Notes: generated by a model not told the origin, from the letters alone. 15,028 nucleotides of DNA from Bacteroidales bacterium (GCA_021106655.1 JAIOTT010000036.1:1-15028); one strand, 5' to 3'. Shown: positions 1 to 7,626, counted from the first letter of the stretch. Translations and numbers: made by a program.

Positions 1-767
1 CTTTCGCTCCGGCAGATAATCTGTTCGAACTTCTGATGTTGATAGATGCCGCTAAAAGATCTTCAGCCCGTAATATTATTGCTGTGATACCATATTTTGG
101 ATTTGCACGTCAGGACAGAAAAGACAAACCAAGAGTATCAATTGCTAGTAAGCTGGTTGCAAATTTGTTGATGGCTGCAGGTGTTCAACGTATTATTACT
201 ATTGACCTTCATGCTGATCAAATACAAGGCTATTTTAATGTTCCTGTAGATCATTTATTCGCCTCCTCAATTTTTATTCCGCATATTGTAGACTTAAATC
301 TACCAAACCTTAGCTTTGCCTCACCCGACACCGGAGGGACAAGAAGAGCTGCAGCTTATGCTAAATTTCTTGATACAGATTTTGTAATTTGTTATAAGCA
401 AAGAGCTAAAGCTAATGTTGTAAAGGAGATGGCTCTTATTGGTGATGTTAAGGACAGAGATATTATTTTAGTGGATGACATAATTGATACTGCCGGTACT
501 ATTACCAGAGCTGCAAACCTGATGATGGAAAACGGAGCTGCAAGCGTTAGAGCGTTTTGTACACATCCGGTATTTTCAGGTGATGCATATGAAAAGATTG
601 AAAACTCACCATTCTGTGAAGTGTATGTTAGCGATACTATTCCAATTAAAAAAGGCAAAACTGATAAGATCAAGGTGCTAAGTACTGCAAACCTCTTCGC
701 TGAAGTTATAAACAGAGTACAGAGCTATGAATCAATAAGCTCATTATTTAAGTTTGATATAAGATAA
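1..767 (+). CDS. prs: ribose-phosphate pyrophosphokinase (PRPP synthetase), 5' end missing
   Basis: This enzyme makes 5-phosphoribosyl-1-diphosphate (PRPP) from ribose 5-phosphate and ATP in the cytoplasm, feeding purine, pyrimidine, NAD, histidine and tryptophan synthesis. The reading frame is open from base 3, so the gene starts outside the window. About 254 residues are present, against roughly 310-315 for the family, so around 60 N-terminal residues are missing. Numbering from the first complete codon, visible motifs are FAPADNLFELL at the very start, FARQDRK (34-40, ATP-binding region), the metal and ATP-associated DLHADQIQGYF (68-78), a flexible-loop segment KQRAKANVV, GDVKDRD, and the PRPP-binding loop VDDIIDTAGT (157-166). 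All expected motifs in the retained part are intact. The ATG at base 36 is internal, not the start. rplY follows after 30 bases in the same direction, an arrangement often seen in this phylum. Confidence 0.97.
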   Translation, partial: FAPADNLFELLMLIDAAKRSSARNIIAVIPYFGFARQDRKDKPRVSIASKLVANLLMAAGVQRIITIDLHADQIQGYFNVPVDHLFASSIFIPHIVDLNLPNLSFASPDTGGTRRAAAYAKFLDTDFVICYKQRAKANVVKEMALIGDVKDRDIILVDDIIDTAGTITRAANLMMENGAASVRAFCTHPVFSGDAYEKIENSPFCEVYVSDTIPIKKGKTDKIKVLSTANLFAEVINRVQSYESISSLFKFDIR

Positions 768-778
768 ATTAATAAAAA

Positions 779-797
779 CAATTAACAATTAACAATT
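779..797 (+). repeat. 7-bp tandem repeat CAATTAA directly before the rplY start
   Basis: The word CAATTAA occurs twice in full and then as CAATT, abutting the ATG of rplY at 798. It makes up most of the prs-rplY gap. There is no Shine-Dalgarno sequence, so this unstructured AT-rich leader is the likely ribosome landing region, as is common in Bacteroidota. The repeat is directly visible; any regulatory role is inference. Confidence 0.6.
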
Positions 798-1478
798 ATG
801 AAAACAGTATCTATTAGCGGTTCTCTCAGAGAGAACGTAGGGAAAAAAGATGCTAAAATGAATAGGAATCTGGGTAAAATACCCTGTGTCCTTTACGGTG
901 GTAAAGAACAAATTCATTTTGCAACTGATGAAAAAAGTTTTAATAAGGTGATCTTTACACCCGAAGTTTACATTATTAAATTAAATATTAACGGTAAAGA
1001 AATTGATGCTATATTGCAGGATGTCCAGTATCACCCAGTCAGTGATCAAATACTACATGTCGATTTCCTAGAGGTTCTGGAAGGCAGGCCGGTTATAATT
1101 AAACTCCCTGTGATCCTTGAAGGAAATGCAATAGGTGTTTTGCAGGGTGGAAGACTTATTTTTAAAATAAGAAAAATAAAGGTAAAAGCTTTGGTTGAAC
1201 ACCTTCCTGAAAATATTATCATAGATATTTCAAAATTTAATATCGGTGATACTGTAAGAGTTGAGGATATCAAAATTGATAAACTCGAATTTCTTGATCC
1301 TTTGAATGCTATTGTAGTAGGAGTTAGAGTAACAAGAATTGTTGAGGAAGAAGTTGAGGAAGAAGAAGTTGTTGAAGGTGAAGAAGGCGAAGAAGGTGCT
1401 GCTCCGGCTGAAGGTGAATCTGAAGATAAAGGTAAAGATAAAGATAAAGGTAAAGGTAAAGAGGAAAAAGGTAACTAA
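798..1478 (+). CDS. rplY: 50S ribosomal protein L25 / general stress protein CTC family
   Basis: This is a 5S rRNA-binding protein of the large ribosomal subunit, in the long two-domain CTC/TL5 form. Residues 1 to about 90 match the L25 RNA-binding domain (for example GKIPCVLYGG at 26-35 and DVQYHPVSDQILHVDF at 75-90). Residues about 95-180 match the C-terminal beta domain (RPVIIKLPVILEG, IDISKFNIGDTV). At 226 residues it is near the usual length for the CTC form plus a low-complexity tail. The tail (181-226) is strongly acidic first (Glu/Gly/Val, 183-199) and then Lys/Asp/Gly-rich (208-226), and is probably disordered. The ATG at 798 gives the expected N-terminus. It lies 30 bases after prs and is followed by a strong intrinsic terminator, so prs-rplY probably share a transcript that ends here. 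Confidence 0.96.
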   Translation: MKTVSISGSLRENVGKKDAKMNRNLGKIPCVLYGGKEQIHFATDEKSFNKVIFTPEVYIIKLNINGKEIDAILQDVQYHPVSDQILHVDFLEVLEGRPVIIKLPVILEGNAIGVLQGGRLIFKIRKIKVKALVEHLPENIIIDISKFNIGDTVRVEDIKIDKLEFLDPLNAIVVGVRVTRIVEEEVEEEEVVEGEEGEEGAAPAEGESEDKGKDKDKGKGKEEKGN

Positions 1479-1514
1479 GCTCCATGCAAATAAGATATAT
1501 TAAATCTTGATTTT

Positions 1515-1556
1515 AAGGGTATAAGTTTGGACTATTCAACTTATACCCTTTTTTTT
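1515..1556 (+). terminator. Rho-independent terminator after rplY
   Basis: A perfect 13-bp inverted repeat, AAGGGTATAAGTT (1515-1527) and AACTTATACCCTT (1538-1550), encloses a 10-base loop and runs into an eight-T tract (1549-1556). It lies 36 bases after the rplY stop and 17 bases before the pth start, so it should end the prs-rplY transcript and separate it from pth, at least in part. Confidence 0.9.
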
Positions 1557-1572
1557 AAAAATATATACAATC

Positions 1573-2136
1573 TTGAAATATCTAATAGCCGGTCTGGGGA
1601 ATATTGGTGAAGAATATGCTAATACCAGACATAATATAGGTTTTATTATTCTTGATGCCCTGGCTAATGAATTTGACGCGAAATTTACTATTGGGAGGCA
1701 TGCTTACACTTCAAGTATCAAGTTTAAAGGTAGAACATTTGTTCTTATTAAACCTACGTCATACATGAACCTGAGTGGGAAAGCAGTTAAATACTGGCTA
1801 ACAAAAGAAAAGATCCAACCACAAAATTTATTGGTTGTTGTTGATGATATCTCTTTACCCACGGGAACACTTCGAATGAAATATAAAGGTGGCGATGGTG
1901 GGCATAACGGACTTATCAATATTATTCAATCTATTGGGACAGATAATTTTCCAAGACTTCGTGTTGGCATAGGTGATGATTTTGCCAGGGGGCATCAGTC
2001 AGATTATGTGCTTGGGAAATGGAGCAAAAGTGAAGAAAAAATGATGATACCAAGAGTGGAAACAGCCATTCAGATGATAAAAAGCTTTGGCACTATCGGA
2101 ATTGAACGAACAATGACTGCTTATAATAATAAATGA
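1573..2136 (+). CDS. pth: peptidyl-tRNA hydrolase, TTG start
   Basis: This cytoplasmic enzyme cleaves the ester bond of peptidyl-tRNAs that drop off the ribosome, recycling tRNA. The 187-residue product matches the family length. Residues expected for catalysis and substrate binding are present: N10 (in GLGN), the catalytic histidine H20 (NTRHNIG), N66 (SYMNLSG), the catalytic aspartate D91 (in VDDISLPTG) and N112 (GGHNG). The start codon is TTG at 1573; no ATG or GTG lies in frame between it and the terminator, and starting here gives the family N-terminus MKYLIAGLGN. There is no Shine-Dalgarno site. The gene sits just after the rplY terminator, so it needs readthrough or a promoter within about 90 bases. 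It is convergent with the propeller gene, with 14 bases between the two stop codons. Confidence 0.97.
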   Translation: MKYLIAGLGNIGEEYANTRHNIGFIILDALANEFDAKFTIGRHAYTSSIKFKGRTFVLIKPTSYMNLSGKAVKYWLTKEKIQPQNLLVVVDDISLPTGTLRMKYKGGDGGHNGLINIIQSIGTDNFPRLRVGIGDDFARGHQSDYVLGKWSKSEEKMMIPRVETAIQMIKSFGTIGIERTMTAYNNK

Positions 2137-2150
2137 TTATGTTAGAGAAT

Positions 2151-4211
2151 TTATTCTTTAATAAACCTTGTTGAAGAAATCTTGCCTCCACCATCATATT
2201 TAAGCAGATAAGCTCCTGGCATTAGCTTGCTGATGTCAACTTTAATTCTGTGATTTTCAAATTCCTTTTTTATTAATCCCTGACCTTTAAGATTATATAT
2301 AGTTATCCAACCCTTGGCATACATTTGATCAGCTACGACTGTAATTTCATTACTTGAAGGATTCGGATAAATACTAAAATTAGTATTTGCTTTTTTATCA
2401 CTAATTCCGGTAATCTGAGACAATGGCAATTTCCAAACTCCTCCCGCATTCATTCCGGCAAATAAGTAGTTTCCAAATGCCCAAAGCGATAATACAGGTG
2501 ATCCGCTTAGCCCATTACTAATATCAATCCAGTTATTACCATAATCAACACTTGCAAATATTTCTCCTACTTCGGTTCCGGAAAAAATGATGGTATCGTA
2601 AATATGCATACAACGTATGTTTGACTGGGATGGAATACCATTTGACATCTGAATCCAGTTTGCTCCCTGATCCGTTGAGACATATATTCCATCTGTTTTT
2701 GTTCCGGCAAAAAGGTAGCCATAAACAGATTGAATAGCAGTTATGCAATTTGAGTTTAACCCATTATTTACAGCAAACCAGTTTGCACCCAAGTCAGGAG
2801 TGATAAATATGCCGCTATCTGAAGTTCCGGCAAAGACGTTTTGATTGTCAGATGCAAGGGATAGGATATTGAGGCTACCTAATCCTGAGTTCACAGCACT
2901 CCAGTTTGAACCACCATTGGAAGTAACAAATACACCCTCTTCACCACTTCCTGCAAAAAGATTTCCTGCACAAATAGTAAAAGCCTGTATCCAGGCACTG
3001 CTTAGGCCATTATTAACCATTGAAAAAGAAACCCCATTGTTGATAGATTTGAAAACTCCTAACATATCTGTTCCTGCAAACACTAAAGCACCAGAGGAAA
3101 TAACTGAGCGGGTTTCAACAGTCCATATAGAACTAATTCTTGTCCAGTTTGAACCGTCGTCATCAGATTTATAAAACCCGGAACCGTGTGTTCCTGCAAG
3201 CAGAGATGAACCACTATTTGTTAGTGATCCTGTGCAAGCATTAAAAACGATGTTACTGCTAAGAGTCCAGTACCCTGCTGTAATGACTCTTTTGTAAATA
3301 TTTCCACTTTTAACACCGACATATATTACTGAGTCGCTTGTGCCGATTGCCCAGAGGTTGGTTTCACTCAGCCCTGAATTTATCGTATACCACGTCTGCG
3401 CTGAATCCAACGAGGTGTAGACACCTCCTCCGGAAGAGGCAGCATAAAGGATACCATTTAGATGAGCAAAACCTTTAACTGAGGGAATGTTGGTACTTAA
3501 CGGTATCCATGTGATGCCATTGTCTGAAGAAACAAAAACTCCCGAAGACAAAGTGCTTGCATACACATTTCCATCAAAACACATAATGGCCATGATGTTT
3601 AATTCAGTCAATCCAGTGTTAATCGATGACCAGCTATTACCCATATCTGTGGACCTGTACATACCATCCTTGTATGTCCCGGCAAAAATATTAGAACCAT
3701 CTGTTGCAAGGTAATAAGCATATTTTGCAGGAAAACCATTATTGACAGCTGTCCATGTATTGCCTGTATCTGCTGAACTAAAAATTCCTCGTAAGTATGT
3801 TGCAGCAAACAACACATTATTACAAACAGTAAGATTTTTGACGTATTTCCCGTCAAGTCCTACTCCTGAATTTTCCCAGCTCAGTCCATGGTTGTTAGAA
3901 CGGAATACATTTTCATCTGAAGAAACAAAAACATAAGTACCTAATTGTGTAAGAGATTTTGTGTCACAGCTTTTAAGATCTGTGTTACGAAATGACCATG
4001 AATTCCCATCATTGTCGCTTGCCAGCACTCCACCACCTGTTGCTGCATATACTGTGTAACCGTCAAAAAGGATACTCCTGACATGACCGCCTTTAGGCCC
4101 GTTAAGTTGTTGCCACTGACTGAACACACTAGTAGTTAGCAAATAAAATAAGATTGTTAAGACAGTTTTTGGGATATAATTTATTTTATTGCTGTCATTC
4201 CTACTACTCAT
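2151..4211 (-). CDS. secreted Asp-box (BNR-type) beta-propeller protein with T9SS type A C-terminal sorting domain
   Basis: This is a predicted exported protein of 686 residues. An N-terminal signal peptide (hydrophobic core about 16-30, ending TTSVFSQ) is followed by 14 repeats of about 41 residues. Conserved aromatic positions fall at W33, 72, 112, 153, 194, 235, 274, 315, 356, F396, W437, 478, 519 and 561. Most carry an Asp-box S/T-x-D-x-G-x-x-W (STDMGNSW, SSDNGITW, STDQGANW) and a strand like LFAGTxxxGVF. Fourteen units would suit two seven-bladed propellers, an inference. Residues about 612-686 (FSIYPNPSSNEITV, YNLKGQ, LMPGAYLLK, final IKE) form a Por/T9SS type A sorting domain, so the protein should cross the outer membrane and be released or anchored at the surface. 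Ligand and activity are unknown. The ATG overlaps the glyS stop by four bases (ATGA), implying translational coupling. Relatives include Ycf48-like, sortilin-like and GH74 propellers; none is specifically supported. Confidence 0.9.
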   Translation of the reverse strand: MSSRNDSNKINYIPKTVLTILFYLLTTSVFSQWQQLNGPKGGHVRSILFDGYTVYAATGGGVLASDNDGNSWSFRNTDLKSCDTKSLTQLGTYVFVSSDENVFRSNNHGLSWENSGVGLDGKYVKNLTVCNNVLFAATYLRGIFSSADTGNTWTAVNNGFPAKYAYYLATDGSNIFAGTYKDGMYRSTDMGNSWSSINTGLTELNIMAIMCFDGNVYASTLSSGVFVSSDNGITWIPLSTNIPSVKGFAHLNGILYAASSGGGVYTSLDSAQTWYTINSGLSETNLWAIGTSDSVIYVGVKSGNIYKRVITAGYWTLSSNIVFNACTGSLTNSGSSLLAGTHGSGFYKSDDDGSNWTRISSIWTVETRSVISSGALVFAGTDMLGVFKSINNGVSFSMVNNGLSSAWIQAFTICAGNLFAGSGEEGVFVTSNGGSNWSAVNSGLGSLNILSLASDNQNVFAGTSDSGIFITPDLGANWFAVNNGLNSNCITAIQSVYGYLFAGTKTDGIYVSTDQGANWIQMSNGIPSQSNIRCMHIYDTIIFSGTEVGEIFASVDYGNNWIDISNGLSGSPVLSLWAFGNYLFAGMNAGGVWKLPLSQITGISDKKANTNFSIYPNPSSNEITVVADQMYAKGWITIYNLKGQGLIKKEFENHRIKVDISKLMPGAYLLKYDGGGKISSTRFIKE

Positions 4212-5731
4212 GCTATTTTTAGTCTGTTTCGGATAACCTCCGATATTTGATCAATCGCGATTCTGTCCTGTTTCATAGAGTCGCGTTCCCTGATAGTTAC
4301 AGTGTTGTCGTCAAGAGTTTGATGATCAATAGTTATGCAATATGGAGTTCCAATTGCATCCTGTCGCCTGTATCGTTTGCCAATTGCATCTTTTTCATCA
4401 TACTGGCACATATAATCATACTTTAGTACTTCCATTATTTCTCTTGCTTTTTCAGGCAAGCCATCCTTTTTTGTCAGAGGAAGCACGGCTGCTTTAATTG
4501 GTGCAAGGAATGGAGGAATGTTCATTACAGCTCTTACAGAACCATCTTCAAGTGTTTCTTCATTATATGAATGACTTAAAACTGCAAGGAAAGTACGGTC
4601 AAGGCCAATTGAAGTTTCTACAACATATGGGACATAGCTTTCATTTATTTCAGGGTCGAAATATTGTATCTTTCTTCCTGAGTACTCCTGATGTGCTTTG
4701 AGGTCAAAGTCAGTTCTCGAATGTATCCCTTCAAGTTCTTTGAATCCTATTGGGAAGTCAAATTCTATATCTGAGGCAGCATTGGCATAGTGTGCAAGTC
4801 TTTCATGGTCATGAAAACGGTATTTGTCGGCCGGAATGCCCATTGCCGTATGCCAGTTCAATCTTTTATCTTTCCAGTATTCGAACCATTTAAGCTCTTC
4901 TCCGGGTTTTACAAAAAACTGCATCTCCATTTGTTCAAATTCTCTCATACGGAAAATAAACTGTCGAGCAACGATCTCATTCCTGAAGGCTTTACCTATT
5001 TGTGCAATCCCAAAAGGAATTTTCATCCTTCCTGACTTTTGCACATTAAGATAATTTACAAAAATCCCCTGTGCCGTTTCGGGGCGAAGATATATTTCAT
5101 TTGAATCATCACTTACTGAACCAATTTTTGTGGCGAACATCAGGTTAAATTGCCGTACCTCAGTCCAGTTTTTAGAACCGGATACTGGGCACACTATACC
5201 AAGTTCTTCGATAAGTAATTTGATGTCTTCAAGATCATCTTTGTCCAGTGAGGAATAGAAGCGTTTACTTATAGTGTTAATCCTTTCTTTATTATCAAGA
5301 ACCCGCTGATTTGTGGTGAGGAATTGTTCCTTATCAAAAGAATCTCCAAATCTTTTTGCTGCTTTAGTAACTTCCTTTTGAATTTTTGCCTCTATTTTTG
5401 CGATATGATCTTCAACTAATACATCAGCCCGGTATCGTTTCCTGGAATCTTTATTATCGATCATTGGATCATTGAAAGCATCAACATGACCGGAAGCCTT
5501 CCAGATTGTAGGATGCATAAATATTGCGGAGTCAATTCCAAGAATGTTTTCGTGGTATTGAACCATTGATTTCCACCAATAATCTTTGATGTTATTTTTT
5601 AATTCCACACCATACTGTCCGTAATCATAAACAGCACTTAATCCGTCGTATATCTCACTCGACTGAAACACAAAGCCATACTCCTTAGCATGGGCAATGA
5701 TCTTTTTAAATAAATCTTCGTTATTTGCCAT
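4208..5731 (-). CDS. glyS: glycyl-tRNA synthetase, single-chain alpha2 (class II) type
   Basis: This enzyme charges tRNA-Gly with glycine using ATP. It is the single-chain dimeric form (sometimes called glyQS), not the alpha/beta tetramer. The 507-residue product starts at the ATG at 5731 (MANNEDLFKK). An upstream in-frame start at 5872 would add 47 hydrophobic residues unlike the family and overlap the zinc-ribbon gene, so it is rejected. Visible motifs are the N-terminal GFVFQSSEIYDG (19-30), RPETAQGIFVNY (216-227), motif 2 GKAFRNEI through FRMREFEQMEMQFF (246-273), motif 3 SIGLDRTF (374-381), and a C-terminal anticodon-binding domain from about 413 (GKRYRRQDAIGTPYCITID at 451-469). The segment around 181-187 (CPVSGSK) resembles a zinc-site loop but shows only one cysteine of the usual pair. 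It follows the zinc-ribbon gene by 55 bases and overlaps the propeller gene by four. Confidence 0.97.
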   Translation of the reverse strand: MANNEDLFKKIIAHAKEYGFVFQSSEIYDGLSAVYDYGQYGVELKNNIKDYWWKSMVQYHENILGIDSAIFMHPTIWKASGHVDAFNDPMIDNKDSRKRYRADVLVEDHIAKIEAKIQKEVTKAAKRFGDSFDKEQFLTTNQRVLDNKERINTISKRFYSSLDKDDLEDIKLLIEELGIVCPVSGSKNWTEVRQFNLMFATKIGSVSDDSNEIYLRPETAQGIFVNYLNVQKSGRMKIPFGIAQIGKAFRNEIVARQFIFRMREFEQMEMQFFVKPGEELKWFEYWKDKRLNWHTAMGIPADKYRFHDHERLAHYANAASDIEFDFPIGFKELEGIHSRTDFDLKAHQEYSGRKIQYFDPEINESYVPYVVETSIGLDRTFLAVLSHSYNEETLEDGSVRAVMNIPPFLAPIKAAVLPLTKKDGLPEKAREIMEVLKYDYMCQYDEKDAIGKRYRRQDAIGTPYCITIDHQTLDDNTVTIRERDSMKQDRIAIDQISEVIRNRLKIA

Positions 5732-5786
5732 CCGGCAAATGTATGAAAAAATGACTAAAATTAATACCATCCAGGGACGACATCCC

Positions 5787-5996
5787 TTAATTTGTGAAAA
5801 AGTCCAGAATATTCCCAAGCTGACTGCTACTTGCATGATAGAGCTCAGTATACCTGCATTGCGTACAAACAATTGTTGTAAATTTCTTATTCTGAATATT
5901 GAATAACTTGGTTGCGAAATTTCCTGTTGTGCGAATTACGAAACTTTCGTACTGTCTGTTACCGCATTTAGGGCAGGTGTAAGTTGATTTTTGCAT
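5787..5996 (-). CDS. small zinc-ribbon protein, DUF2082/COG3478-like
   Basis: This is a 69-residue protein with two CxxC knuckles, C8-x2-C11 (TCPKCGNRQYE) and C44-x2-C47 (VCTQCRYTELY), expected to bind one zinc ion. The core LFNIQNKKFTTIVC and the end SSQLGNILDFF match, from memory, the predicted nucleic-acid-binding Zn-ribbon family DUF2082 (zinc_ribbon_13, YpzJ-like); the function of that family is not established. The length is typical. The ATG at 5996 is the only sensible start. It is the first gene of a likely zinc-ribbon-glyS-propeller transcript, 55 bases upstream of glyS. Short complementary words (AGGGA/TCCCT) sit just after its stop but are too weak to call a terminator. The neighbourhood hints at a translation-linked role, which is inference only. 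Confidence 0.82.
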   Translation of the reverse strand: MQKSTYTCPKCGNRQYESFVIRTTGNFATKLFNIQNKKFTTIVCTQCRYTELYHASSSQLGNILDFFTN

Positions 5997-6028
5997 AATA
6001 TATTTAAAATGTAGGGTTAATAATTATT

Positions 6029-6115
6029 CTTTGTGGTTCTTTGAGTCTTAGTGGCTTGGTGGCTATTCTTGTTTTATTTTGCCACAAAGGCTCAAAGTCA
6101 CCAAGGTTCACTAAG
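6029..6115. repeat. imperfect palindromic intergenic repeat built from short degenerate words
   Basis: Two 35-base arms (6029-6063 and 6081-6115) are reverse complements at about 24 of 35 positions, with a 17-base T-rich loop. Each arm is itself a run of degenerate words of about 8-9 bases such as CTTTGTGG, TCTTAGTGG and CTTGGTGG. It fills most of the gap between the symporter stop and the zinc-ribbon start, both on the minus strand, so it would form a hairpin in the symporter 3' UTR or the zinc-ribbon leader. No clean T tract follows on the minus strand, so it is not a standard terminator. Similar word-like repeats are scattered through many AT-rich bacterial genomes, which suggests a dispersed repeat family. 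Confidence 0.65.
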
Positions 6116-6122
6116 TTTTTTC

Positions 6123-7556
6123 TTATGTGAAATTATTTTTTCTCTTCTTAATTATCAAAGCTATTCCTAAAATTAAAGCTGAAACGATAAAAGCCGGGAT
6201 AAAGGAAGCTTTCAACTCAAACTTTTCCGGTTCAATCAATCCAAAGATAAAGAATCCGAGATTAACGATAAATCCTGATAAAATACTCAGGACGCCTGCC
6301 TTTCTGTATCTGTAAATATCATTCTTTTTTATAAGAACCAGAAGTGTAATGGGAACAAAGATCACTATTGTGGCTAATCCTACAACCATCAAATCAACTA
6401 TCTTTGGGAAAACCAATGCCATAAAAAGAGCAATAAATCCAAAGACAAAAGAAACCAGACGGATTTGTAGTTGCATCTTATTTTTTGAAATTTCTTTTGG
6501 GTTTGTTCTCCAACCCAAAAAGTCCTTGACTGCAGATATAGAGATCAGGTTCAAGAAACTATCACCTGATGACATAAGTGCTGAGAGTAGTCCGATTACG
6601 GCAAAACCGAGTATAAAATTACTGCTGTGCTTATCAAGGAACATATAGGTTACGTCTTTGGGTTCGATAGTGGCATCTTTAAAAACCAGGCGAATGACCA
6701 TACCTACAAGAGGGAAAAGTATATAAAATGGAAGCATACTAATTCCTGAAATTATACTCACCCTCCTGGCAATCTTACCACTTTTGGCAGCCAGCAATCT
6801 CTGCCAGATATCCATCCTGACAAGAACCGTTGGCGCAATAAACAGAGGTAGAGCAATAAGAAAAACTATGCCATAAAAGGTACCATTTAACATTTCATCA
6901 GGCAATTCTCGTAACAAAGTTAAACCCTCGGTATCCTTGTATATACCAGGGATGAAAATTAAAATGATCATTATAAGTATTACAATAAACTGCACCATAT
7001 CAGTAAGAATAACACCTGACATACCTGCGAAAGCAGTATAGGCAATTACCAGTACTGCTGATATGATAGCAGCATTCTGATAATTAATTTCAAAAGCGAA
7101 TTTCAACAGAGATGCCATGCCCACAAACTGTGCAGATAATAAAAAGAAGTAGATAAAAATATTTATTCCGCTAACTGTTGAGGAAAACAAACGGGAAAAA
7201 CCTATTTCCTCTTTTTGGGTAAAACTCCTGTTAAGAAATTGAGGAAAAGAATATATGTTGAACTTTACACCAGTCTCATGAATCTGAGAAGCAAAGCCTG
7301 AGCAGATAAAAAATCCTATCACATAAGCAACACCGATCCCAACAGCTGCAAATCCTGATTCATATCCCATTGCCATGAGGCCGATTGATGTGCCTCCTCC
7401 AACAAATGTAGCTAAGGTTGTGAAAACAAGTGGAAGTGTCCGGGTGTTCCTGTTATTAACCAGGTATTTCTCGATATCAACTATCTTGACATGCTTTAGA
7501 GTCAAAATGACCAATAGCGCAAAATATACTACTATCCAGAAAATGAACCAATTCAT
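6123..7556 (-). CDS. sodium:solute symporter family (SSS) transporter
   Basis: This is an inner-membrane secondary transporter of the sodium:solute symporter family (LeuT fold, Pfam SSF), with 477 residues and about 12-13 hydrophobic segments. Family features are the glycine-rich stretch FVGGGTSIGLMAMGYESG (51-68), FAGMSGVILTDMVQFIVIL (176-194, the family's G-x-x-A/G-x-x-x-T-D-x-x-Q pattern), WQRLLAAKSGKIARR (251-265), and LMSSGDSFLNLISISAVKDF (327-346), which carries the Ser/Asp region linked to sodium binding in relatives. The C-terminus is a lysine-rich cytoplasmic end. The substrate cannot be read from the sequence; sugars, amino acids, carboxylates and others are all known for this family. 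The ATG at 7556 gives a first transmembrane segment at once. It is divergent from atpB across 154 bases and lies upstream of the glyS group, separated by the palindromic repeat. Confidence 0.9.
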   Translation of the reverse strand: MNWFIFWIVVYFALLVILTLKHVKIVDIEKYLVNNRNTRTLPLVFTTLATFVGGGTSIGLMAMGYESGFAAVGIGVAYVIGFFICSGFASQIHETGVKFNIYSFPQFLNRSFTQKEEIGFSRLFSSTVSGINIFIYFFLLSAQFVGMASLLKFAFEINYQNAAIISAVLVIAYTAFAGMSGVILTDMVQFIVILIMIILIFIPGIYKDTEGLTLLRELPDEMLNGTFYGIVFLIALPLFIAPTVLVRMDIWQRLLAAKSGKIARRVSIISGISMLPFYILFPLVGMVIRLVFKDATIEPKDVTYMFLDKHSSNFILGFAVIGLLSALMSSGDSFLNLISISAVKDFLGWRTNPKEISKNKMQLQIRLVSFVFGFIALFMALVFPKIVDLMVVGLATIVIFVPITLLVLIKKNDIYRYRKAGVLSILSGFIVNLGFFIFGLIEPEKFELKASFIPAFIVSALILGIALIIKKRKNNFT

Positions 7557-7578
7557 GTCTTATAAATTATTATTTTTT

Positions 7579-7586
7579 CAAATATA
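7579..7586 (-). promoter_or_regulatory. possible Bacteroidota -7 box for the symporter
   Basis: On the minus strand the sequence reads TATATTTG, matching the Bacteroidota -7 consensus TAnnTTTG, 22 bases before the symporter ATG. No TTG sits at the expected -33 distance, so this is a half-match in AT-rich DNA and could be chance. Confidence 0.3.
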
Positions 7587-7626
7587 GGGTTTTACTCAAT
7601 AAATTGATAATTTTTTAACATACAAT

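Noticed and set aside
749..756. TAAGTTTG near the end of prs as an internal promoter for rplY
   Set aside because: It lies in coding sequence, and no TTG is found at the right spacing; co-transcription with prs explains expression.
2845..3174. Plus-strand open frame of 109 codons inside the propeller gene
   Set aside because: It is antisense to repeated blade-coding DNA, which keeps other frames open, and its product has no family features.
2151..4211. Propeller protein as a GH74 xyloglucanase
   Set aside because: The fourteen-unit layout is similar, but no catalytic aspartates or family-specific motifs could be assigned, so only the fold resemblance is reported.
5736..5743. TACATTTG on the minus strand as a -7 box giving a leaderless glyS message
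   Set aside because: There is no TTG at a fitting distance, and glyS is probably co-transcribed with the zinc-ribbon gene; one short AT-rich match is not enough.
5732..5872. N-terminal extension of glyS by 47 hydrophobic residues from an upstream in-frame ATG at 5872
   Set aside because: It overlaps the zinc-ribbon gene, is unlike GlyRS N-termini, and the ATG at 5731 gives the normal family start and length.
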